From Mucilaginibacter gilvus (lineage in GTDB: Bacteria > Bacteroidota > Bacteroidia > Sphingobacteriales > Sphingobacteriaceae): 64,000 nt of DNA. Below the pieces are notes generated by a model. That model saw only the letters and a list, made by a program, of their open reading frames with translations, searched no databases and was not told where the DNA came from. The first letter of the stretch is position 1. The number at the start of each line of letters is the position of its first letter. Below, in pieces: positions 35,482-43,372 of this stretch. The stretch is taken from contig NZ_SBIW01000007.1 in the NCBI RefSeq assembly GCF_004054195.1, positions 124,001 through 188,000 of the forward strand, written 5' to 3'. Both the position numbers and the translations under genes were made by a program.

Positions 35482-36264
35482 ATGGACATCTCAATCATCA
35501 GCAAGCTCGTATCCATTATCCTCGCGATCAGCTTGGCCAGCGAAAGACTGGTTACTTTTATTAAAACACTTGTACCTCCGTTGAATACGCCGGAGCCACC
35601 GCCCGTACCGCCTTTCAGCACACAGGAAAAAACAAGGAGGTTCATCGTTATGATCCTTGCTTTTTTAACCGGCTGGTTAGCGGCAAAATTAATGGGTACC
35701 GAAGAGGGTTTTTTTTCTGGCAGGCTTAACGTGGGCACGGAAGCGCTGCCAATATGGATACCTTATTTTATCATCGGTTTAATGGCCAGTGGCGGCTCGG
35801 CTTTTTGGGCCAAAATATTGGAATATATCAAAGCCGTGAACGATATAAAAGGGCAGTTTGCTACGCAGGAGAGAATGAACACCCAAATGAAAATGACTGC
35901 GATGGCAGGTGGTGGCGGAGCGGCATTTAAAGCTGTTAATTTAACAGGGGGTGCGGCACCTGCAAACCCAGCAGCTGCTGAGATTAGGACTGTAAAGTTT
36001 GAGGCCGCTTTTTCGGGCGGTGTTGGTACGCTTAGTGTTAAAATTAATGGGCAAACATTAAACTTTGCCGGAAGCGGGCAATTGAATATAGATTTACCAA
36101 CGGGTGTTTATGCTTACACCGTATCAGGAGGGGCTTCCCCAACCAATCAAGGGGCTGTTGTGCTTACCATAACTGCCGTAACAGGCTCGGTGATATCACA
36201 CTCACCTCACCAATATCCGCACGGTCCCATTTTGTCTAATACTCATCCTTTATTAGTTTCCTAA
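35482..36264 (+). CDS. Three-TM protein with extracytoplasmic beta domain
   Basis: A 260-residue protein. TM helices lie at about 6-30, 53-71 and 88-112. TM1 contains ISLASERLVTFIKTLVP; a proline-rich loop (PLNTPEPPPVPPF) follows. TM3 contains LMASGGSAFWAKILEYIKAVNDIKG. The SERLV...GGSAFW pair recalls a family of small holin-like membrane proteins. After a glycine/alanine-rich linker, residues 165-240 look like a beta-sandwich with a PEGA-like LPTGVYAYTVSGG. It is 13 bp upstream of the next gene, so both are in one operon. No function is known. There are no phage genes beside it, so holin is not proposed. Confidence 0.82.
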   Translation: MDISIISKLVSIILAISLASERLVTFIKTLVPPLNTPEPPPVPPFSTQEKTRRFIVMILAFLTGWLAAKLMGTEEGFFSGRLNVGTEALPIWIPYFIIGLMASGGSAFWAKILEYIKAVNDIKGQFATQERMNTQMKMTAMAGGGGAAFKAVNLTGGAAPANPAAAEIRTVKFEAAFSGGVGTLSVKINGQTLNFAGSGQLNIDLPTGVYAYTVSGGASPTNQGAVVLTITAVTGSVISHSPHQYPHGPILSNTHPLLVS

Positions 36265-36277
36265 TCAACCATTAATC

Positions 36278-37690
36278 ATGAAACAGAAAGTTGCATATCT
36301 TATACTTGGTTTTTTCTTGGCAGTTACAACCGCTGCCGCGCAAACGCCAAACCCGCAGGATACTCTTGACAAGGCCCGCATAAACGGGTACAAGTTTAAC
36401 ACAGGTACTTTACAAGACATCCTGACAAACTATTTGCAGGTAGCTGCAAAAAATATTACATCAACCAATACTTCTTTACAGTTAAAACTGAATTGGTTCG
36501 CTCTAAACAGCATGGACTCGGCGGATAAATATAACAATATTAATTTTTTACGTACCGGATGGCAGCGGAATGGAGAATTTACCACCTCTGTCGGCGTAGA
36601 TAAAAACAATAATTTCAACTCGTGGCAGGGTGGTTTTACGTATAATTTTCTTAATCGCCGGGATACTTCTATGGCCTTTTACACAAAGGCCTATTTGCGC
36701 CCCTTTGCCGAAGAAGACGCTATCATCAATGCTGTTGTTACCCAGGCTTCGCCAGGCGTATCGGTACAACTTAAGCCGCTTCTCACCGCCTGGTTGACCG
36801 GGCTTTATAATAACGGCCAGCCTATAAAAGAATTTAAAAAACAGCTTGGCGCTTCGGTACCTGATATGTTTCAACACACATCATCGGACGACGCGATGGC
36901 GAATTACCTCGTAACCCAATTCAATAACGACCTTAAGGCACGTCAGCCGCTCGGGCCGGCCATGACAAGACGTATTCAGGATTTTGCGGATTATGTGGCG
37001 ATAGAAATTGTAACAGGTCCGTTAAATGCTTACATCCGCAGCCTTGGTAAAACTCCGCTAAAGTATGCCAATTACATAACGCCCGCACAAACCACAACTT
37101 TAACAACATTTATTGATCAGCAGGTGGCGCAGAACGCCTATTTAAACGGTACATTAAAAGCAACAACCTTGACAGAGCTAAATAAAAAAGTAATCGCCGA
37201 TTACAATGCGCTTGTGAGGTATGTGGGGCGGCAACCACTATTAACAGCAGGTTACTTGTATACGTACGGCAAAGGTAGCATGTTGAGCAGCCACGTAGGT
37301 AGTATAAACTTTTTATACGGTACGGGCAGCTGGAATACCTTAAAAACCGGCCAGATCAAAGCCTCGCTTACCGATACGTTAAACAGTAACGACCCTACAG
37401 GCAAGCTCCGTAACTTTAAGCGCAATATTGTATCGTTGCAGGTGGGGTATAATCAGGTGCTTGTCATGCAAAAAAAGGTATCGGTTATGGAACTGAGCGG
37501 CGCATTGGAGCTTAACAACGCAACAAGTGGCTATGTGAGCGGCACCAATAAGTCGAAATTTTATTTCGATGCTTTCTTCCGTGCCCGCCTGCCTTCTACG
37601 CCCTGGCTTAAGTTCGATTTGAAATGGGACCCTAAAGACGGCAATGTGCTTGGCTTTTTTGATTTTACCTATAACCTTGATAAACCTTAA
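36278..37690 (+). CDS. Secreted protein, probable outer-membrane beta-barrel, unknown function
   Basis: A 470-residue protein with a signal peptide (MKQKVAYLILGFFLAVTTAAAQ). The first third has alternating strands (SLQLKLNWFALNSMDS, FTTSVGVDKNNNFNSWQGGFTYNF). A central helical insert spans residues 140-310. C-terminal strands end KFDLKWDPKDGNVLGFFDFTYNLDKP, an outer-membrane-type finish with aromatic residues. It probably sits in the outer membrane with the helical insert in the periplasm or outside. It follows the 3-TM protein by 13 bp; the two may form an envelope-spanning pair. I do not recognise the family. Confidence 0.78.
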   Translation: MKQKVAYLILGFFLAVTTAAAQTPNPQDTLDKARINGYKFNTGTLQDILTNYLQVAAKNITSTNTSLQLKLNWFALNSMDSADKYNNINFLRTGWQRNGEFTTSVGVDKNNNFNSWQGGFTYNFLNRRDTSMAFYTKAYLRPFAEEDAIINAVVTQASPGVSVQLKPLLTAWLTGLYNNGQPIKEFKKQLGASVPDMFQHTSSDDAMANYLVTQFNNDLKARQPLGPAMTRRIQDFADYVAIEIVTGPLNAYIRSLGKTPLKYANYITPAQTTTLTTFIDQQVAQNAYLNGTLKATTLTELNKKVIADYNALVRYVGRQPLLTAGYLYTYGKGSMLSSHVGSINFLYGTGSWNTLKTGQIKASLTDTLNSNDPTGKLRNFKRNIVSLQVGYNQVLVMQKKVSVMELSGALELNNATSGYVSGTNKSKFYFDAFFRARLPSTPWLKFDLKWDPKDGNVLGFFDFTYNLDKP

Positions 37691-37714
37691 TGTAGATTAG
37701 CAAGGAGAGAAATT

Positions 37715-38110
37715 CAAATAAGGAAGGCCCCGCAATTGTGGCTGTTGCACAAAGAATCTGAATGGCTGAATAATTTAATTTGCATAGCAGGTGGATATTC
37801 AGCCATTTACTGTTAATATTCATTCTGATCTGGCTTATTAGATTGTTTTCGTTAGTGTTAAAGGCTAAAAAGGTTGTACAGCGGGTTTCTATTGTCCATT
37901 TGCTATCTTTTTTAACCCTTTTTCTTACGCTTGCAGATATGCCGTTGAGTAGCTTCTTCAGGTTATAAGCTACTGTGGCAATGATCATGCACTTGTTAGC
38001 CAGATTGATCTCCTTTATAGTGACTTGCTTCAGAAAGGCAGAAAGCGATCTGATAGCTGGAACTGGATAAACGGCTTTTCCTGGCGGTTTTCCCCTCCTT
38101 GTATGCTTAA
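37715..38110 (-). pseudogene. Transposase C-terminal remnant (IS1182-like)
   Basis: On the minus strand the frame contains AFLKQVTIKEINLANKCMII, ATVAYNLKKLLNG and further basic and aromatic residues. This is typical of the end of DDE transposases of the IS1182 type, where ANKxMxxAAxAYNLKK is conserved. The catalytic N-terminal part is missing. TTGTGCAACAGCC on the minus strand at 37751-37739 could be the surviving terminal repeat. The rest of the element has been lost. It separates the two gene groups that share the AC-rich motif. Confidence 0.68.
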
Positions 38111-38166
38111 ATATAAGCTTCAAGTACTTATAAATCAAAATATTACAGCTTCAATGTAATCCTTAA

Positions 38167-38204
38167 ACAAGAAACATCAGCAGGTTAGTGCTGATGTTTC
38201 TTGT
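38167..38204. terminator. Perfect 16-bp hairpin, likely bidirectional terminator
   Basis: ACAAGAAACATCAGCA (38167-38182) and TGCTGATGTTTCTTGT (38189-38204) are exact complements around GGTTAG. On the minus strand it lies 37 bp after the protease stop codon. It is the longest perfect stem-loop noticed in the window and would terminate the protease gene. Confidence 0.7.
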
Positions 38205-38240
38205 CTGAATAAATTTGGCGGGCTCGCAAGCCGCTTTGGT

Positions 38241-39155
38241 TTAAAGCAAGTTAAACTTTTGCATTAATTCGGTTACGTTTTGCCTTTCGAAGCCAACAAA
38301 ATTGCTCAACGCGTAGCTATCACGCTGTCCTAACATCGAATCAGCAACGGTTGCATCAACCCAAAACGATCCATCTGGCTGGTCGTGCCTTTTTGGCCCG
38401 TCTATCCAGGTGTTTCCCCAGGAATTACAGCAAAGCAGCCCCGGCCGTTCGGACGCGTCGTCCACAGCAACAAAACACATGCAATGGGCCCAGGTACCGT
38501 AAGGTGCAGAAAAACCTTCAGCATCTCGCTGGCTCTTAAAAGCCCTGTTTGACGATACTACCACCGGGTAACCATTTGCTATAGCATCTCTTGCTTCCTC
38601 ATACGAAGTTACCAACGCGTAATTTTGTACAGGGTGTAATCTTGCAATAGGTTCTAAAAAATCGGGCACGCCCGCCTGCCCCCAGTTTTGGGCCCTTAAA
38701 CCAGAATATGCTTTAAGGTCAATGGTATCGTAAATCTGCCTTAACAAAATACCGTATTTTTTTACCCACTGCGCGGCCCATATCCCCGTACTGCCATCGG
38801 ATGAGGAAATGCCCAGGTTGCCTATTTCTATCCTCGATCCCCCATATATAGGTTCGGTAGCTGCATCTGTAATAAATTCTTGCGTATGATCAAATGACTC
38901 TTGCATGGCCATTAAAATACTCACCCCTAAAGCGTAACCAAATGATACACAATCGCCAATTGCCTGCTTCCAAACCGGGAGACTCTTGCCAGTAACCTGT
39001 TCGTAAATTTTATGAAGTAAAATAACCTTACCCTGTCCATCTCCGGCTATGTCATTATAAAATGAAATTGTTTGGATGTTTTGGTCTTGCTGTGCCATTA
39101 CCGTGCTTTCCGGATCATCAATCCAGCCGCATAGTTTTTCAAAATTGTTTGTCAT
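38241..39155 (-). CDS. Papain-fold (C1-like) cysteine peptidase, cytoplasmic
   Basis: I start at ATG 39155 (304 aa, MTNNFEKLCGWIDD); the longer frame from 39203 has an unlikely lysine-rich head. The papain triad is visible: Gln64 and Cys69 in QAIGDCVSFGYALG, His224 in GTWAHCMCFVAVDD, Asn244 in CCNSWGNTW. There is no signal peptide and no obvious propeptide. That is unusual, since C1 peptidases are mostly secreted or lysosomal. An extra CC and CMC near the active site may bind metal or control redox state. The gene stands alone between an IS remnant and a glycan cluster. Substrate unknown; a maturation or toxin-like role is speculation. Confidence 0.88.
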   Translation of the reverse strand: MTNNFEKLCGWIDDPESTVMAQQDQNIQTISFYNDIAGDGQGKVILLHKIYEQVTGKSLPVWKQAIGDCVSFGYALGVSILMAMQESFDHTQEFITDAATEPIYGGSRIEIGNLGISSSDGSTGIWAAQWVKKYGILLRQIYDTIDLKAYSGLRAQNWGQAGVPDFLEPIARLHPVQNYALVTSYEEARDAIANGYPVVVSSNRAFKSQRDAEGFSAPYGTWAHCMCFVAVDDASERPGLLCCNSWGNTWIDGPKRHDQPDGSFWVDATVADSMLGQRDSYALSNFVGFERQNVTELMQKFNLL

Positions 39156-39292
39156 TGTTTTAGTTTTAGGTTGTTTTTTGTTTAAGAAAAATGAATATAA
39201 CAAACTTGCTCTTACTGTTTAAGCTATACCGAAGTTTGTTACCCGAAGGTACTCTACCGGTTTGGAAGCAAATACCGTAAATAGCCCGGAGA

Positions 39293-39311
39293 GGGTGGGT
39301 GTTTTTCCCGG
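39293..39311 (-). promoter_or_regulatory. Candidate regulator site upstream of the protease
   Basis: On the minus strand this reads CCGGGAAAAACACCCACCC, about 138 bp before the protease start. It shares CCG, AAAAA and ACCC in the same order with 35381-35400. See that entry for the comparison. Function is inferred only from the similarity. Confidence 0.3.
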
Positions 39312-39367
39312 ATAAAGCGTGTGCTAAAGTCAAACAAGCGCGGAAGGCAATAGGGGGTGGAAGCCTG

Positions 39368-40171
39368 CTAATCGGCAGAAGCCGCTTTTAAAGCCACTCC
39401 ACTTGCCTGCAAATACGCACTTATCGTCCCAAATTTCAATCCCTTTTGCTTACAGCTTACAATCAGATCTTCCATCCGTCGCAGCATTGCCTCACCGCTG
39501 TTTTTACTTACATAGCCGGGGAAACCAAACCTTTGTTTATCTGTAATATCGGTGAACTCCCAGGGGTGGTAATACAGGTTAAGATATTTATCGGCCCGGT
39601 AGGTTTTATGGCACAGGTATTTATAAAACCACATAGGGAAGTTATGCAGCGCCAGCCAAAATAGGGGTAGCCTTAACATGGGGCTTACCGATGCAGGCAA
39701 CTGCAGCACCCCGCTCTGCCAAAACACAGTGCGCGAAACTTTTAGGTTATTATAACGCCCGGGCAACCATGTGGGGTTGATGGAACTGTTATACAGGTAG
39801 CCGGCCTTGTGGATCTCGGCTTCGTCAACCGGCATCATACGTGCCATGCGGTAGCCCGTTATTGGCTGGCCGGTAATGCCTTCTAATACCAGTTTAGAGC
39901 TGAGCAGATGCGCGGGCTCGAATGCAGAATGATAATATCCGTGCGAGGCTACCTCGTGCCCCTCGGTTATCATTCTTTTAATAAGCTGCGGTTTAGCAAG
40001 CGCAAAGGTTGCGGTGCAAAAAAAAGTGGCTTTTACCTGCTGTTTTTGCAGCATGGCCAGTATAATTTCGGTGCCTGCGATTGATATCGCTATCTGTTCG
40101 TCAAAAGAAATGGTTTTGCCGTACTCGAGCGGCATATCAAATTCTTCTATATCAAAACTCAACAAGATCAT
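39368..40171 (-). CDS. Polysaccharide deacetylase (NodB-like, CE4)
   Basis: A 267-residue protein. The metal-binding aspartate lies in LLSFDIEEFD (residues 4-12) and the His pair in EVASHGYYHSAF (about residues 74-85). GYRMARM and YLNLYYHPWEF supply the later catalytic motifs. No signal peptide is present, so it works in the cytoplasm or at the inner face of the membrane. Such enzymes act on lipid-linked sugars. It overlaps the upstream GT2 gene by 20 bp. GT87, GT2 and deacetylase thus form a compact operon, perhaps making or remodelling a polyprenyl-linked sugar (compare ArnC/ArnD). That pathway is inference. Confidence 0.88.
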   Translation of the reverse strand: MILLSFDIEEFDMPLEYGKTISFDEQIAISIAGTEIILAMLQKQQVKATFFCTATFALAKPQLIKRMITEGHEVASHGYYHSAFEPAHLLSSKLVLEGITGQPITGYRMARMMPVDEAEIHKAGYLYNSSINPTWLPGRYNNLKVSRTVFWQSGVLQLPASVSPMLRLPLFWLALHNFPMWFYKYLCHKTYRADKYLNLYYHPWEFTDITDKQRFGFPGYVSKNSGEAMLRRMEDLIVSCKQKGLKFGTISAYLQASGVALKAASAD

Positions 40172-41159
40172 GCCGGTGCTGGTTAATGCTGCTGCTTTCT
40201 ATCACATAATTTGGTCTTAGCTTGGTTTGCAGGAATATTTTACCCACGTAAATACCAATAATACCCATAATGATCAGCTGCAGGCCGCCTAAAAAGAATA
40301 TCGACATTAAAATAGATGCCCAGGCCGCCGAGGCGTAACCTACCGTAACATCGCCGGTGTAGTAGCTATACAAAACATACGGCAAGCAAATGCCTGTTAA
40401 CGCCGAAAAAGCGAAACCCAGGTAAACCGCAAAGTAAAGCGGGCGGATGCTGAAGGAGGTGATGCCCTGGAAGGCAAAGCGTACCATTTTAATGAACGAA
40501 TACTTACTCTCGCCCGAGTGGCGCGGATCGGCCACGTAATTGATGCCGTATTGCGAAAAGCCCAGCCACTTGATAATGCCGCGCAAAAAGGGGTCTATCT
40601 CTTTAAATTGCAGCAGGGCATCGGCAACCTTACGGTCAATAAGCCTAAAATCGGCAGTGCCAGGTTCCATATTAATTTCTGATACACGGTTAGCCAGCGC
40701 ATAAAACATGTTGGATGTAGTGCGCTTAAATAAGGAGGTTTCCGCAGCAGATTTGCGCCTGCTGTAAACAATATCGTAACCTTCCTCCCATTTGTTTAAA
40801 AACGCGGGGATCAGCTCTGGCGGGTGCTGCAAGTCGCCATCCATGCAAATAACGCAGTGGCCGTCGGCATAATCCAAACCTGCTTTTAAGGCGTTTTGGT
40901 GGCCAAAATTGCGGCTTAGTTTAATATAATGGATGCGGTTGTCCTGGCTGTTAAGGGTCTTTAACAAGTTGGCGGTCTCATCCTTACTGCCATCATCTAC
41001 AAAAATAAATTCGTAATCGTAAGGCTGGGTGGCAAAGACCTTGCGCAACCCCTGTATCAATATTGGTAAATTTTGTTCTTCGTTAAATGCAGGTACAACA
41101 ACCGATACCTTTTTCTGGTGGTCGTTCACTGCTTTTGTTCGATTTTTTGGAACTATCAT
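40152..41159 (-). CDS. GT2 glycosyltransferase, DPM1/ArnC type
   Basis: ATG 41159 gives 335 aa; the frame to 41180 begins with TTG and is less likely. The GT-A domain has VSVVVPAFNEEQNLP, EFIFVDDGSKDET and CMDGDLQHPPEL (donor and metal binding), then FKRTTSNMFYALAN and GTADFRLIDRK. Two TM helices end the protein (YFAVYLGFAFSALTGICLPYV and ILMSIFFLGGLQLIIMGIIGIYVG). Such enzymes transfer a sugar from a nucleotide donor to polyprenyl phosphate. The gene lies between GT87 and the deacetylase. Sugar identity is unknown. Confidence 0.92.
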   Translation of the reverse strand: MIVPKNRTKAVNDHQKKVSVVVPAFNEEQNLPILIQGLRKVFATQPYDYEFIFVDDGSKDETANLLKTLNSQDNRIHYIKLSRNFGHQNALKAGLDYADGHCVICMDGDLQHPPELIPAFLNKWEEGYDIVYSRRKSAAETSLFKRTTSNMFYALANRVSEINMEPGTADFRLIDRKVADALLQFKEIDPFLRGIIKWLGFSQYGINYVADPRHSGESKYSFIKMVRFAFQGITSFSIRPLYFAVYLGFAFSALTGICLPYVLYSYYTGDVTVGYASAAWASILMSIFFLGGLQLIIMGIIGIYVGKIFLQTKLRPNYVIESSSINQHRHDLVEF

Positions 41160-41163
41160 ATAT

Positions 41164-42378
41164 TTAATAGGTAGGGGCAATTGTTTTTGCGGGTTCGGTA
41201 CCCCGTATAAATTGAGGTGCCGGTTTTTTTACCAGCATTTCGGTTATTACAGCAAGCCATACCAGCAGGCATGGCAATGCTTTTAGCGCGTAGGGCACCA
41301 TGAAATTATTTTTGATGTAGCCCGGGAAAATATCTGTACGGGAAAGGCTACCAAAATACAACGCGAATACAAAAAGAGCGATCTGCCATTTAGTTAACGG
41401 CTGCGGGGCCGACATAAACCAAACGGCGACGCCAGCGAACGCGATAATATACGTACACTGCTCAGACCCGGTACTGAAAAGCACCACAAATAACAGGCAC
41501 GATGCCAGCATTAATAGTTTTGGGCGCATATCGCCGGCCATATACGATTTAAGGGACGATACCACAAATAAAACCAAACCACCGAATAATACAGGGAGTA
41601 TGCTCACATGGTGCCCAAGCATGCGGCGTACCATTCCCATCACCGAGATATCCTGATCGCGTGTGGCCATTCCCATGTTTTGTACATTCTTATTTAATAG
41701 CGAATTGTACCAATCGATGTACGAATAAGCGATAAAATGCGGCGGAAAGAAGAGCATCGGCAACACAAATAACACCACCGCCCAAACCAGCAAACCGTAT
41801 ATAAACTGTTTTTTTTGCTTGGAGAGCAGAAAAAATACTATGCCTATAATGCCGTAAAGCTTGATGAACAGGCCAAGCATAATAAACAGGGCGGCCCAAA
41901 AATCCTTTTTATTTTCTACCAGTACCCAGGTAATTATCAAAAGCGCGGCGATTGCTCCGTTGGTTTGAAACTCTTTTAACGATAGGATGAGTTCCTGCGT
42001 GCATATAATGCAAATGATATTTTTTTTGAGGGTGCTTAATGGCAAGAGCTGGATGGCGGCGAAAAGAAATACAACGTTGCACACCTGCCACAGGTAAATG
42101 CCGAGCGTGCCTTGCAATAAAGCAAAAGGAGCTATGATAAGGCAAAATAGGGGGCCGTAATGGTTGCTGTCCGCATAATATTGCGGGTAATTGGCGTACA
42201 AGTTTTGCCCCATAGAGGCATTAAAATAAGTGTATTTAAAAATAAGATAGTTATTGATGGAGCCGTACCCGATGTAGTTGAAAGTATAGAAAACGGCGAT
42301 GAGTATCCAGGCCGATAGGATGATGTATTTATTGCTCAGAAATTTGATAAACAGGTTCGGCTGCCCTATGTTGGTCAT
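41164..42378 (-). CDS. GT87 / DUF2029 polyprenol-phosphate-dependent glycosyltransferase
   Basis: A 404-residue polytopic protein with about ten TM helices. The first periplasmic loop contains QNLYANYPQYYADSNHYGPLF, with the acidic/aromatic pattern of DUF2029 (mycobacterial alpha-mannosyltransferase-like) enzymes. It should use polyprenyl-phospho-sugar made by the GT2 enzyme next to it to build a glycan outside the inner membrane. It is first in the operon and ends 4 bp before the GT2 start. Confidence 0.85.
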   Translation of the reverse strand: MTNIGQPNLFIKFLSNKYIILSAWILIAVFYTFNYIGYGSINNYLIFKYTYFNASMGQNLYANYPQYYADSNHYGPLFCLIIAPFALLQGTLGIYLWQVCNVVFLFAAIQLLPLSTLKKNIICIICTQELILSLKEFQTNGAIAALLIITWVLVENKKDFWAALFIMLGLFIKLYGIIGIVFFLLSKQKKQFIYGLLVWAVVLFVLPMLFFPPHFIAYSYIDWYNSLLNKNVQNMGMATRDQDISVMGMVRRMLGHHVSILPVLFGGLVLFVVSSLKSYMAGDMRPKLLMLASCLLFVVLFSTGSEQCTYIIAFAGVAVWFMSAPQPLTKWQIALFVFALYFGSLSRTDIFPGYIKNNFMVPYALKALPCLLVWLAVITEMLVKKPAPQFIRGTEPAKTIAPTY

Positions 42379-42673
42379 TGAGGATCTTGTTACTGACCAA
42401 GAGTACGGTGAAAGCCGGACTAATGAAACAGCGGTTTGTACAATAGTTTTTATTAATTATTGGGATAAAGATAATTCATTTTTTGAAATTGTATTCAAAA
42501 TGTTACAAAAATGACCTCTTTTTTGGAGGAGTTAAATACTGATAAATGCCTGTTAATTTGGCCATGCTAATACTTGCTAAACATGTTTAAACAATCATTT
42601 TTTGATCGATTAGCGGAGGCATTTTCAACTTTAGCGTACAATGCTTTTCTTTGACCAATAAAACTTAAATAAT
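42379..42673. other. Divergent intergenic region, GT87 operon and methyltransferase
   Basis: An AT-rich 295-bp spacer between a minus-strand operon and a plus-strand gene. I found no clean TAnnTTTG with a partner element and no stable hairpin. The methyltransferase start is TTG, which makes leader boundaries uncertain. Confidence 0.3.
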
Positions 42674-43366
42674 TTGGCGAACGATATTTTCGGGCAGGCT
42701 TTGTGGGATCACTTTAAAATAGCGAAGCCTGCCAAGCTTTTCATCAACAACAAATACGGCCCAAAAGAGGAAATGCCGCTGGACGTTTATTTTCGTAACG
42801 GCGACGAGATGCCTGATCTGGAGTTGCTGGCCTTAGAAAAATGCAAGGGCCGGGTGCTGGATATTGGCGCAGGGGCGGGCAGCCACGCCTTACTATTGCA
42901 ACAACGGAGCATTGAGGTTACAGCGATGGATATATCGGGCAGGGCGGTGGCTATTATGCAGGAGCGCGGTGTGAAACAAGCCGTTGAGCACGACATATTC
43001 AATTACATCGGCGAGAAATTCGATACCCTTTTATTGTTGATGAACGGGATAGGGCTTTGTGGCAATATTCAACAATTACGTGTATTTTTACAGCATACCA
43101 AAAAACTCCTTAAACCGGGCGGACAATTATTATTCGATTCTTCTGATATTGCTTATTTGTTTGAGGGCGACCTGCCCGCCGACTCCTATTACGGCGAACT
43201 GTGGTACCAATATGCCTACAAAGGGCAAAAGACCGAATGGTTTCAATGGCTTTACATTGATGCAGATACACTGATACAGGTTGCCGCCGAAGAGGGCTGG
43301 GCAATAGAAATACCGGGCGAAGATGATATGGACGGATACCTGGCGAAGCTAATGCGTTTAGATTAA
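42674..43366 (+). CDS. Class I SAM-dependent methyltransferase
   Basis: A 230-residue methyltransferase. Motif I is RVLDIGAGAGSHALLL (about residues 56-71), motif II is VTAMDISGRAV, motif IV is FDTLLLLMNGIG and motif V is LKPGGQLLFDSSD. No in-frame ATG exists between the upstream stop (42659) and the domain, so TTG at 42674 is the likely start (MANDIFGQALWDHF). The substrate is unknown. It ends 6 bp before the GH130-like gene and they probably form an operon, an odd pair because one product is cytoplasmic and the other secreted. Confidence 0.88.
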   Translation: MANDIFGQALWDHFKIAKPAKLFINNKYGPKEEMPLDVYFRNGDEMPDLELLALEKCKGRVLDIGAGAGSHALLLQQRSIEVTAMDISGRAVAIMQERGVKQAVEHDIFNYIGEKFDTLLLLMNGIGLCGNIQQLRVFLQHTKKLLKPGGQLLFDSSDIAYLFEGDLPADSYYGELWYQYAYKGQKTEWFQWLYIDADTLIQVAAEEGWAIEIPGEDDMDGYLAKLMRLD

Positions 43367-43372
43367 CTGATT

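Noticed and set aside
35482..36264. Phage holin, with the following genes as a prophage or tailocin piece
   Set aside because: No capsid, tail, integrase or lysozyme genes surround it, and it has a large secreted-type C-terminal domain.
37665..38138. Intact 157-aa gene on the minus strand
   Set aside because: The middle matches the tail of a transposase, both ends are unlike a natural protein, and it overlaps the end of the upstream barrel gene.
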